Made by a program: the position numbers and the translations under genes. A stretch of DNA of 64,000 nucleotides from an uncultured Selenomonadales bacterium (lineage in GTDB: Bacteria > Bacillota > Negativicutes > DSM-1736 > Dendrosporobacteraceae): assembly GCA_946407015.1 (NCBI GenBank), contig CAMJML010000006.1:62001-126000 (forward strand), written 5' to 3'. Of this stretch, positions 25,849 to 33,590 are shown piece after piece (the first letter of the stretch is position 1; every line of letters begins with the position of its first letter). A model generated the notes under the pieces. It searched no databases. It worked only from the letters and a program-made list of their open reading frames with translations, and was not told the DNA's origin.

Positions 25849-26379
25849 TCAGCTAACTTTTTTTTCACAAGCTTGGGCCAACGCTTGTTTCTCCTCTTCG
25901 GTTAAATAGTAGCTGGACTGGCCGGCTACAACCGGTTTCCCGTAGGAACGGGATTCATTGCGGCCAAAAATGCTGGAAATGACCACTCCGTTATTGTTGG
26001 CATCCAATAAGGCAATCGCAAAACTCAAATCGCTGCCTGTGTCCTCAAACGCATTAAACCGTACTACCCCCAGCTTCTGGATACATGATTTTGAAATTTG
26101 ATCAATGCGCTGATACTCACTGGATAACCGCTCTACTTGACCGACGACTTGCCGGACTTCGTCAATATGAGCCATCAGCAGTTTTTCCAGATTCGCGCCC
26201 TCAGCGCCCTGCATCATCTTGCGGTAGCGTTTATTCATGTTGGCTAATTTCATATTAATACTGATAAATACAATGAGTGCAAGCAGGATAAGAACCGTCA
26301 TTCCCAGCAGCATATACGATAAATGATTCATAATGAATGCCGATAGAAATGAAAAGTCAATTGTCATATTCATCTTCAT
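25849..26379 (-). CDS. DUF4446 membrane protein
   Basis: A 176-residue protein of the DUF4446 family, often found beside parAB in Firmicutes and of unknown function. It has a single membrane helix near residues 20-43 (SYMLLGMTVLILLALIVFIS), a coiled-coil stretch (ANMNKRYRKMMQGAEGANLE) and a compact domain with RFNAFEDTGSDLSFAIALLD, NGVVISSIFGR and the ending YYLTEEEKQAL. The start could be the ATG at 26379 or 26373 relative to AAGGGG. The C-terminal domain is predicted cytoplasmic. Confidence 0.85.
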   Translation of the reverse strand: MKMNMTIDFSFLSAFIMNHLSYMLLGMTVLILLALIVFISINMKLANMNKRYRKMMQGAEGANLEKLLMAHIDEVRQVVGQVERLSSEYQRIDQISKSCIQKLGVVRFNAFEDTGSDLSFAIALLDANNNGVVISSIFGRNESRSYGKPVVAGQSSYYLTEEEKQALAQACEKKVS

Positions 26380-26400
26380 CAAACCCCTTACTTATGATTG

Positions 26401-27081
26401 TTACAATGGCCAGAGTGCTGTAATGATGACCGCTGCCGGAATAGCCGGCAATAAATTGGCGACTTTGATTTTTTTCACTTCCAGCATGAGCAGGCTGATC
26501 CCGATAATGAGAACACCGCCTACAGCGGTTAGCTCGGTGATAATAGATCCGGTCAGCAGGGTACTGAATGCTCCGGCCAGAGCGGTAATCGAGCCCTGAT
26601 AGATCAGCACGGAAATACTGGACAAAGCCACACCAATCCCTAAGGTAGATGCAAAAACGATTGCCGAAATGCCATCCAGCATCGATTTCGCATATAAGGT
26701 ACTGGCATCTCCGGTCAGACCGTCCTGGATGGAACCAACAACCGCCATAGCCCCAATGCAATAAACTAGGCTGGCGGTTACAAAACCTTCCCCCACATTG
26801 CCATATTGGTTTCCTAGTTTGGCTGTCAGCCAATTGCCCAGTTTGTTCAGCCAGGCATCAATATTCAGCGCTTCACCAAGCACAGCCCCTACAACAATAC
26901 TGAGAATAACAATTAATATATTTTGTGTCTTAAATGCCATTTGTAAACCAATAATACCCACTGCTAATCCTAACCCCTGCATAATGGTTTGCTGATATCT
27001 TTCCGGCATTCCGCGCTTCAGCAAAAGCCCCACCGCTGCTCCGGTGATGACGGCTGCTGCATTAACCAGTGTTCCCTTCAT
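26401..27081 (-). CDS. DUF554 membrane protein
   Basis: A roughly 226-residue polytopic membrane protein of the DUF554 (YdfK/YqgA) family. Signatures are MKGTLVNAAAVITGAAVGLL, MQGLGLAVGIIGLQMAF and FVTASLVYCIGAMAVVGSIQ, where conserved small residues line up with family helices. It may be a transporter, but the substrate is unknown. The ATG at 27081 is preferred because AAGGA lies 9 nt upstream. The gene begins inside the 3' end of the cysteine desulfurase-like gene (about 20-nt overlap), so the two are coupled. Confidence 0.88.
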   Translation of the reverse strand: MKGTLVNAAAVITGAAVGLLLKRGMPERYQQTIMQGLGLAVGIIGLQMAFKTQNILIVILSIVVGAVLGEALNIDAWLNKLGNWLTAKLGNQYGNVGEGFVTASLVYCIGAMAVVGSIQDGLTGDASTLYAKSMLDGISAIVFASTLGIGVALSSISVLIYQGSITALAGAFSTLLTGSIITELTAVGGVLIIGISLLMLEVKKIKVANLLPAIPAAVIITALWPL

Positions 27082-28234
27082 GATTTCCATTCCTTTCAGC
27101 AATGGCCTTGATTGCTTGAATTGCCGCAGCAATCTCGGCTGTTTGATTAAAATAGCCTGGACTAAAGCGTACTGTCCCGCTCGCCAGAGTGCCAATCGTC
27201 CGATGAGCCCAGGATGAACAATGCAGTCCTCCCCGGCAGGCAATGCCAAACTCTGCATCCAGTTCGTAGGCAATCCGATTACTATCCAGCTGTCCAATGT
27301 TAAAAGATACGACAGCTGTACGCTTATCCGGTTCGATTGGTCCATACAACCTGACACCCGGTATCTCTGCTAAGCCCGCAATCAGTTGAGCGGCAAACTG
27401 GATTTCCTTTTTCCTGATGACATCCCGGCCGGTTGTACGGATAAACTCCAGCCCGGCCAACAAGCCGGCAATCCCCGGAGTGTTTAGTGTCCCGCTTTCC
27501 AGGCGATCAGGCAAAAAATCAGGCTGAAGCTCCGACTCGGATAGACTGCCTGTTCCACCATAACGCAGCGGCTTCAATTGGATATCCTCCTGAATATATA
27601 ACCCACCGGTACCTTGCGGTCCGAGCAGACCCTTATGACCACTAAAGGCTAATAAGCCAATCTGCATTTCATGGACATCAATGGCTTCTACGCCGGCTGT
27701 TTGAGCGGCATCGACAATAAAGGCCGCTTGTGCCTTCCGGGCGATCTGACCAATTTCATAGAGTGGCATGATGGTTCCGGTAACATTGGATGCATGACTC
27801 AAAACAATGGCTTTAGTGCCCTTTCCAACGGCCTGTTCAATCGCGTTCGGATCAATCCATCCCTGCCGGTCAGCCTGAACCCGAACCACCTTGACACCAA
27901 GCGTCTCCAAATAGGCCAGCGGACGAGCCACTGCATGATGCTCCATGGAGGTCGTGACAACACAGTCACCCGGTTTTATGAACCCAAAGAGCGCTGTATT
28001 CAAGGCATCGGTTGCATTATGAGTAAAGATCACCTGAGCAGAATTGCTGATTCCAAACAGGTTGGCCAACGCTTCCCTTGTTTCGAAAATAAGGTTAGCC
28101 GCATTGCGGGAGCCTGTCGATAAGCCGCGCCCGGGATTTCCGCCAACCGACCGCAGGCAGGCATCAACCGCTTGATACACGGCTTCCGGCTTAGGCCAGG
28201 TTGTTGCTGCATTATCCAGATAAATCACTGTCAT
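27062..28234 (-). CDS. Cysteine desulfurase family protein (class V aminotransferase)
   Basis: A 390-residue PLP enzyme of the NifS/SufS superfamily. It starts MTVIYLDNAATTWPKPEAVY. The PLP lysine is in AFSGHKGLLGPQGTGGLY, and the catalytic cysteine is probably in RGGLHCSSWAHRTIG. The closest type is the short cysteine desulfurase-like group often found with YedF, DUF3343 or HydF, where a cysteine or selenocysteine lyase role is suspected. The selenium pair at 5.2-6.1 kb is too far away to share its operon. hydF lies just upstream, which also fits sulfur supply for Fe-S maturation. Confidence 0.88.
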   Translation of the reverse strand: MTVIYLDNAATTWPKPEAVYQAVDACLRSVGGNPGRGLSTGSRNAANLIFETREALANLFGISNSAQVIFTHNATDALNTALFGFIKPGDCVVTTSMEHHAVARPLAYLETLGVKVVRVQADRQGWIDPNAIEQAVGKGTKAIVLSHASNVTGTIMPLYEIGQIARKAQAAFIVDAAQTAGVEAIDVHEMQIGLLAFSGHKGLLGPQGTGGLYIQEDIQLKPLRYGGTGSLSESELQPDFLPDRLESGTLNTPGIAGLLAGLEFIRTTGRDVIRKKEIQFAAQLIAGLAEIPGVRLYGPIEPDKRTAVVSFNIGQLDSNRIAYELDAEFGIACRGGLHCSSWAHRTIGTLASGTVRFSPGYFNQTAEIAAAIQAIKAIAERNGNHEGNTG

Positions 28235-28265
28235 AGATTTCGCCCCGCTTTTCGCAATGTTTTTC

Positions 28266-29492
28266 TTAGTATTCCTCTAAAATCATTTGCGCAAGCGGAA
28301 AAGGGGCCAATGCACGATGTAAAATTCCATGCACATGAGCAATTAAAATTCCATAATTGACAATAGGAATTTCTTGTTCTCTTGCCCCGGCCAGGCGGGA
28401 AAGCACTTCACGCCGATTGAGCATGCACGAACCACAGTGAACGATGAGCTGATAAGTACTTACATCACGGGGAAAGGTGCCGCCCGAGACCCATTCGAAA
28501 ACCAGCTCTCCCCCAACAAACTGCCTAAGCCAGCGGGGAATTTTCACCTTGCCAATATCATCCGCCTGACGATGATGGGTACAGCCTTCGGCAATCAGCA
28601 CTTTGTCACCCGGCTTTAAGGTATCAATCGCCTTTACTCCCTTAACAAAGGTTTCCAAGTCGCCTTTATGCCGGGCAAACAAGATCGAAAAAGAGGTCAA
28701 TAACACTTCCGGCGGCGTATCGGCCGCAACTTTTAAAAATTCCTGAGAGTCTGTAACGACAAGTTTAGGCGGCTGCTGCATATTCTGCAGGGCTTCTTTT
28801 AATTCTCTTTCTTTTACAACCACACAAGTGGCATCATGATCTAAAATATCCCGGATGGTCTGTACTTGTGGCAGGATCAGCCGCCCTTTAGGAGCCGCCA
28901 GATCAATCGGGACCACTAATACAACTGTTTCCCCGGGATTAAGCAAATCACCAATGACCGGAATACTCTCCCAGTTTTCTGGTGCCTGTTGAATGATTTG
29001 GGTTTTTAAGACCTCAATACCTTCACCGCTGGCTGCACTGGTTGGCCAAAACGGAATATTCAACCGGTCACTCCAGCTTTGCATGCTTTCCTGGCTTGGC
29101 AACATCAAGTCGGCTTTATTTGCGACTCCCAGAACCGCCAGTTGTTTCTGCTTGCATTCGGCTACAATGCGCTCTTCATAGACCGATAGATCGCCGGTTG
29201 CATCCACAACCAGCAGCACCAAATCCGCTTTATTCAACACCTGCATGGTTTTTTCGACCCGCAGGGCACCCAGTTCGCCTTCATCATCAATGCCCGCCGT
29301 ATCAATGATCATGACCGGCCCGATGGGCAGTATTTCCATCGCTTTATAAACCGGATCGGTCGTGGTTCCCGGAACAGGAGATACCACGGCAAGATCTTGA
29401 TGGGTCAGTGCATTGATTAAACTTGATTTGCCGGCATTACGCCGGCCAAAGATGGCAATATGCAACCGATTGCCTTTTGGGGTATCTTGCAT
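28266..29492 (-). CDS. hydF: [FeFe]-hydrogenase H-cluster maturation GTPase HydF
   Basis: A 408-residue maturase that carries the 2Fe precursor of the hydrogenase H-cluster and delivers it to apo-HydA. The N-terminal GTPase domain has IFGRRNAGKSSLINAL (P-loop), SPVPGTTTDPVYKAM (G2) and DTAGIDDEGELGALR (G3). The C-terminal Fe-S domain shows EGCTHHRQ and HCGSCML, giving the Cys and HCxxC ligands. AGGAGG precedes the ATG. HydE and HydG are not in the window. Its presence implies an [FeFe] hydrogenase elsewhere. Confidence 0.95.
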   Translation of the reverse strand: MQDTPKGNRLHIAIFGRRNAGKSSLINALTHQDLAVVSPVPGTTTDPVYKAMEILPIGPVMIIDTAGIDDEGELGALRVEKTMQVLNKADLVLLVVDATGDLSVYEERIVAECKQKQLAVLGVANKADLMLPSQESMQSWSDRLNIPFWPTSAASGEGIEVLKTQIIQQAPENWESIPVIGDLLNPGETVVLVVPIDLAAPKGRLILPQVQTIRDILDHDATCVVVKERELKEALQNMQQPPKLVVTDSQEFLKVAADTPPEVLLTSFSILFARHKGDLETFVKGVKAIDTLKPGDKVLIAEGCTHHRQADDIGKVKIPRWLRQFVGGELVFEWVSGGTFPRDVSTYQLIVHCGSCMLNRREVLSRLAGAREQEIPIVNYGILIAHVHGILHRALAPFPLAQMILEEY

Positions 29493-29516
29493 GCTTCCCG
29501 CCTCCTATTGGCACCT

Positions 29517-30911
29517 TCATCCTCTGCCTGTGATACCCGGTTTGGTTAACGCCTGAGGATTGAGGATTTCGGTTAATTGTTCTTCCTCGATAACATGCAG
29601 GTTTTTTGCTGTTTCATATACGCTTTGACCAGTCTGCAACGCCTGGCGGGCCACAGTGGTCGCTTGGTCATAGCCAAGATGCGGCACTAACGCCGTTACG
29701 GTGACCATACTTTTCGTTAACGCGGTCTGGCAGCCGACTTGATTGGCCTCAATGCCTTGAATACAGCGTTCGACAAACATTTCAATCCCATGGGTCAATA
29801 ATTCAATACTTGACAATAAATGATGGGCAATCAGCGGCAAAAAGGCATTTAACTCGAGCTGGCCTGATTGCGCAGCCATCGTAATAGCCACATCCGAAGC
29901 CATGACATGAAAAGCTACCTGATTGATCGCTTCCGGAATGATTGGATTGACTTTGCCCGGCATAATGGAGGAACCGGCCTGACGTTCGGGCAGCCGAAGC
30001 TCAGCCAAGCCTCCATAAGGTCCCGAGGATAACAATCTCAAATCATGCGCTATTTTCCCCAAGTTGACTGCCAAAGCTTTCAATAATCCCGACACTTCCA
30101 CATAGACATCGGCGTTCTGGGTTGCATCGATCATATTCTCAGCTCGCGCTAAGCCAAGCCGGGTGTATTGTTTGATTTGATCATTCACCCGATAAATGTA
30201 TTTTTTAGGAGCATTCAAACCGGTCCCAACGGCTGTTCCCCCTAGATTGATCTGTCTGAGCCGCTCTTCCACTTTATAAAGCCGCCAGCGATCACGGCTG
30301 ATAGCTTGGGCATAGGCACTAAACTCCTGCCCAAGGGTTATGGGAACCGCATCCTGCAATTGAGTCCGCCCGATTTTCACGACACCGGCAAATTGACTTT
30401 CTTTCTCCTGCAAGGCCTGCTGCAGCTTTGCACAAGCTTGACTTAAATCCTGCAATAACCAGATCGCCGCGATCTTCAAGGCGGTCGGATACGTATCGTT
30501 GGTCGATTGATGGAGATTGACATGATTCAACGGATGCACCAGGGTATACTCGCCTAAGCATCCGCCTAACAGTTCGATTGCGCGATTGGCTAGAACTTCA
30601 TTCACATTCATATTAGTGGATGTGCCTGCCCCGCCTTGGAGTGCATCGACTACAAATTGTTCCTGCCATTGACCGTCCATCACTTCGTCAGCCGCCGCAC
30701 AAATAGCCCGGCTGACCTCAGCCGAAATAAAGCCAAGCTCACCATTTACGGCAGCGGCTGCTTTTTTCACACAGGCCAGCGCCCGAATCAATTGAGGATG
30801 AACCGCATAGCCGGACAGCGGAAAGTTTTCCACTGCCCTCACGGTATGTATTCCATAGTATACATGTTTTGGAACTTGGTATTCCCCCAACAAGTCTTTT
30901 TCAGTCCTCAT
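29517..30911 (-). CDS. aspA: Aspartate ammonia-lyase
   Basis: Aspartase/fumarase superfamily enzyme that deaminates L-aspartate to fumarate and ammonia. The signature loop GSSIMPGKVNP is near residue 315. Other family parts are ALQGGAGTSTNMNVNEVLAN and HPLNHVNLHQSTNDTYPTAL. TSTNMN and the LLGEYQVP start favour aspartase over fumarase. The length of about 464 residues is normal. The ATG at 30935 would sit inside a parS site with no SD upstream, so I favour the ATG at 30911 behind a G-rich stretch; GTG codons in between are alternatives. Confidence 0.88.
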   Translation of the reverse strand: MRTEKDLLGEYQVPKHVYYGIHTVRAVENFPLSGYAVHPQLIRALACVKKAAAAVNGELGFISAEVSRAICAAADEVMDGQWQEQFVVDALQGGAGTSTNMNVNEVLANRAIELLGGCLGEYTLVHPLNHVNLHQSTNDTYPTALKIAAIWLLQDLSQACAKLQQALQEKESQFAGVVKIGRTQLQDAVPITLGQEFSAYAQAISRDRWRLYKVEERLRQINLGGTAVGTGLNAPKKYIYRVNDQIKQYTRLGLARAENMIDATQNADVYVEVSGLLKALAVNLGKIAHDLRLLSSGPYGGLAELRLPERQAGSSIMPGKVNPIIPEAINQVAFHVMASDVAITMAAQSGQLELNAFLPLIAHHLLSSIELLTHGIEMFVERCIQGIEANQVGCQTALTKSMVTVTALVPHLGYDQATTVARQALQTGQSVYETAKNLHVIEEEQLTEILNPQALTKPGITGRG

Positions 30912-30933
30912 CCGCACACCCACCCCATCCTCC

Positions 30934-30949
30934 ATGTTTCACGTGAAAC
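30934..30949. promoter_or_regulatory. parS site 1
   Basis: TGTTTCACGTGAAACA, a perfect 16-bp match to the parS consensus TGTTNCACGTGAAACA bound by ParB/Spo0J, lying between parB and aspA. Confidence 0.95.
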
Positions 30950-30952
30950 AAA

Positions 30953-31852
30953 TCAGACGACAATATTCGCTCTGGCTTTTAACGGCTGTGGCTTTTGCGA
31001 CTCGGTTAAGACCTCAATAATCCGATCGAGATCATCGGCCGTATAAAATTCAATTTCAATCTTACTTTTTAATTTACCCGGTTTAATTTTCACCTGGGTG
31101 CCCAGCGCTAGTTTCAGACGATCCTCAGCCTCCACAACAAAAATTTCGCGAGGCGCCTGTTCGGAAGGATCCTTCACCGTTCTAGGGGCCGTGGCTAAAC
31201 GCTTGACAAGCGTCTCGGCATCACGGGCGGACAAATCTTCTGCAATGATGATCTCAGCCGCTTCCAATTGCAATGCCTCTTGCTCCAGGGAAAGAATCGG
31301 TCTGGCCTGCCCCATCGATAATGTTCCACGTGAAACATAATCTTGCACCAACGGAGGCAAGTTGAGTAACCGCACAAAATTGGCAATATGGGAACGGCTG
31401 CGGCCAATCTTACGGGAAACCTCTTCCTGGGTTAACCCGAATTCCTCCATCAACCGTTTATAGGCTAGCGCTTCCTCAATGGCATTCAAGTCTTGGCGCT
31501 GAAGGTTTTCAATCAAGGCAATCTCGGTCATTTCACCGTCCGTATAATCCCGGACCACAGCCGGAATAGTCGCCAGGCCGGCTTGCTGAGATGCACGCCA
31601 GCGTCTCTCGCCGGCAACAAGTTCATAGCCATTCAATATTTTCCGTACAACAATGGGTTGGAGAACGCCATATTGCTTGATGGATGAACTGAGTTCAATT
31701 AACGCCTCGTCATCAAAAACACGCCGGGGTTGAAACTTATTCGGTATAATATCTTTAATGCTAATGACATTTACTGGATCATCTTCCTGAACCGAAGTTG
31801 TCGGAATCAGAGCATCCAGGCCTCGTCCTAATCCACGCAGTTGTTTATTCAT
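30953..31852 (-). CDS. parB: Chromosome partitioning protein ParB (Spo0J)
   Basis: CTP-dependent DNA clamp that loads at parS and organises origin segregation with ParA and SMC. It starts MNKQLRGLGRGLDALIP, the ParB N-terminal ParA-contact motif. The ParB/sulfiredoxin CTPase domain has VAGERRWRASQQAG and ALIENLQRQDLNAIEEA. The helix-turn-helix has TQEEVSRKIGRSRSHIANFV. The start is the ATG at 31852, overlapping the parA stop. The gene contains a parS site (31322-31337) and has another just downstream. Confidence 0.96.
   Translation of the reverse strand: MNKQLRGLGRGLDALIPTTSVQEDDPVNVISIKDIIPNKFQPRRVFDDEALIELSSSIKQYGVLQPIVVRKILNGYELVAGERRWRASQQAGLATIPAVVRDYTDGEMTEIALIENLQRQDLNAIEEALAYKRLMEEFGLTQEEVSRKIGRSRSHIANFVRLLNLPPLVQDYVSRGTLSMGQARPILSLEQEALQLEAAEIIIAEDLSARDAETLVKRLATAPRTVKDPSEQAPREIFVVEAEDRLKLALGTQVKIKPGKLKSKIEIEFYTADDLDRIIEVLTESQKPQPLKARANIVV
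31322..31337. promoter_or_regulatory. parS site 2, inside parB
   Basis: TGTTCCACGTGAAACA, a perfect match to the parS consensus, within the parB coding sequence, as in Bacillus subtilis spo0J. Confidence 0.95.
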
Positions 31853-32606
31853 CACCAATCACCTCTCGTGCTAATTCAAAGTAGACTTCCGCCCCCTTGG
31901 ACTTGGGATCATAGATAATGACCGGTTGGCCATGACTGGGAGCTTCGCTCAAGCGGACATTCCGGGGAATAATGGTTTGATAAACTTTTTGACGGAAATG
32001 GTTTTTCACTTCATCGACCACTTGAATGGATAAATTAGTCCGGGCATCAAACATGGTCAACACAACCCCTTCCAGCGTCAAAATGGGATTGAGATTTTTT
32101 TGCACCAAAGATACCGTTTTCATCAACTGAGATAAGCCTTCTAATGCATAAAATTCGCACTGAATGGGGACTAGCACCGAATTTGCGGCCGTTAAGGAAT
32201 TAATGGTCAACAAGCCCAGAGAAGGCGGACAATCGATCAAGATATAGTCGTAATCGTATTTGACCCGGTCCAAGGCCCGTTTAAGTTTAGTTTCCCGTGA
32301 CATAATCGAAACCAGTTCAATTTCTGCCCCAGCCAGTTGAATAGTAGCCGGTAATAATTTTAAATTTTCGATTTGAGTTTGTACAGCCAGCGATTGAATG
32401 GGGATATCATTGACCAGAGCATCATAAACACAACGTTGCATTTCAGACTTATTGAATCCAAAACCACTGGTTGCATTACCTTGAGGGTCTATATCAATTA
32501 ACAAAACCTTTTTCCCTAGTTCAGCGATACATGCGCTTAAATTTACGGAAGTCGTAGTTTTGCCTACACCGCCCTTCTGATTGGCAATCGCAATAACCTT
32601 TACCAA
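31845..32606 (-). CDS. parA: Chromosome partitioning ATPase ParA (Soj)
   Basis: Deviant Walker-A ATPase that moves or loads ParB-bound origins and, in Bacillus, also tunes DnaA. Motifs are IANQKGGVGKTTTSVNL (the deviant Walker A, KGGVGKTT), VLLIDIDPQGNATSGFG and DYILIDCPPSLGLLTINSL. About 253 residues, standard. The start is placed at TTG 32606, 6 nt after GAGGTG, since the GTG three codons earlier is part of that site. It is co-transcribed with parB and overlaps it. Confidence 0.95.
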   Translation of the reverse strand: MVKVIAIANQKGGVGKTTTSVNLSACIAELGKKVLLIDIDPQGNATSGFGFNKSEMQRCVYDALVNDIPIQSLAVQTQIENLKLLPATIQLAGAEIELVSIMSRETKLKRALDRVKYDYDYILIDCPPSLGLLTINSLTAANSVLVPIQCEFYALEGLSQLMKTVSLVQKNLNPILTLEGVVLTMFDARTNLSIQVVDEVKNHFRQKVYQTIIPRNVRLSEAPSHGQPVIIYDPKSKGAEVYFELAREVIGDE

Positions 32607-32811
32607 TATGTTCACCTCATTTAAAAACTTGCTAGATTACATCATTCCACACCCTGGCAAAATATCCTGCCAAAAATACACAATCCGGCAGCCATATCGA
32701 TACAAGAAATAAAACATTTGTTAACATAACACATATTTAGTAATATTCTTGACTAATGTTACCAAATATGATAGGGTACTAAGAAAACTCTCCTTCCACG
32801 AATGATTTCCT

Positions 32812-32857
32812 GGTCGCGAAATGATAGGGCATTTGCCCATTTCCCATAGCGGAAACC
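32812..32857 (+). promoter_or_regulatory. Structured leader of the methionine synthase genes
   Basis: The 306 bases between parA and the activation-domain gene carry a plus-strand TTGACT with a weak -10 (TAGGGT) 17 bp on. A nested hairpin follows: GGT/ACC, CGC/GCG, GAAAT/ATTTC and GGGC/GCCC with an ATTT loop. It is not a recognisable SAM, cobalamin or T-box element and no T run follows. Its function is unknown. Confidence 0.4.
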
Positions 32858-32912
32858 CCAATAATCACCTTTTATAAATCGTTTGAACATGATAGACTAA
32901 GGAGGTATCTTA

Positions 32913-33590
32913 ATGCCGGTATTTAATGCTTCATTGACCACCATTGATGAAAAGGAAACCCGGCGCTATGCCGGTCTCATGAAAGCCGCCGATTTCCCGC
33001 AACACTTGATTCAAGATGCCTGCGACGAAGCACGAATGCTGGTGCAGCCCAAAGGAATCTGGCAGCTCTATGACTATAATCAGGAAGCACGCCGTATTGA
33101 GGCCCCCTTCCCTTATCTGTTGACCGGAGCAAAAATTATTGCTTATTTAAAGGAAGCCAAAAAAACAGCCGTACTTGCAGTCACCATCGGCGAAGCTCTG
33201 GAGAACAGTATCAGTGAGCATTTTGCCAAGGGGAATTATACCTACGCACTGCTCCTGGACGCAGCCGGTACCACAGCCGTCGAAATGGCTGCCGATCAAC
33301 TCTCGAAAGCCGTTGAGCAGCAAGCCAACAAAATGGGCTTTACCACATTAGCCCGCTTTAGTCCCGGCTACGGGGACTGGGAAATTACCGAACAGCCCCA
33401 GGTGTTAAAACTGGCAGCCGGACAGACAGTGGGCATTGAGGTTACCGATAGCTGTATGCTGTTGCCGCGAAAATCGGTAACGGCTGTCATCGGCTTTATC
33501 CCATTCCGTAAATCGGCCTCCTGTAAAGAAGTCCGTTGTACTGGTTGTACGCAACAAAATTGCTTGGCAAGAAAGGATGAACCTATATGA
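32913..33590 (+). CDS. Stand-alone methionine synthase activation-domain protein
   Basis: A 225-residue protein matching the MetH C-terminal reactivation domain. The signature RFSPGYGDWEITEQPQVL is the SAM-binding segment, and the SCMLLPRKSVTAVIGF part follows. The C-terminus carries CKEVRCTGCTQQNC, four cysteines that could bind a metal. It reductively methylates oxidised cob(II)alamin using SAM, so that MetH, encoded just downstream and lacking this domain, is kept active. AAGGAGGTATCTTA precedes the ATG. It overlaps metH by 4 nt (ATGA). Confidence 0.9.
   Translation: MPVFNASLTTIDEKETRRYAGLMKAADFPQHLIQDACDEARMLVQPKGIWQLYDYNQEARRIEAPFPYLLTGAKIIAYLKEAKKTAVLAVTIGEALENSISEHFAKGNYTYALLLDAAGTTAVEMAADQLSKAVEQQANKMGFTTLARFSPGYGDWEITEQPQVLKLAAGQTVGIEVTDSCMLLPRKSVTAVIGFIPFRKSASCKEVRCTGCTQQNCLARKDEPI

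Noticed and set aside
30912-30935. ATG at 30935 as start of aspartase
   Set aside because: It lies within a parS site, no SD precedes it, and family similarity begins after residue 9.
32700-32912. SAM, cobalamin or T-box riboswitch expected before the methionine synthase genes
   Set aside because: None of the conserved sequences of these classes were found; only an unclassified hairpin is present.
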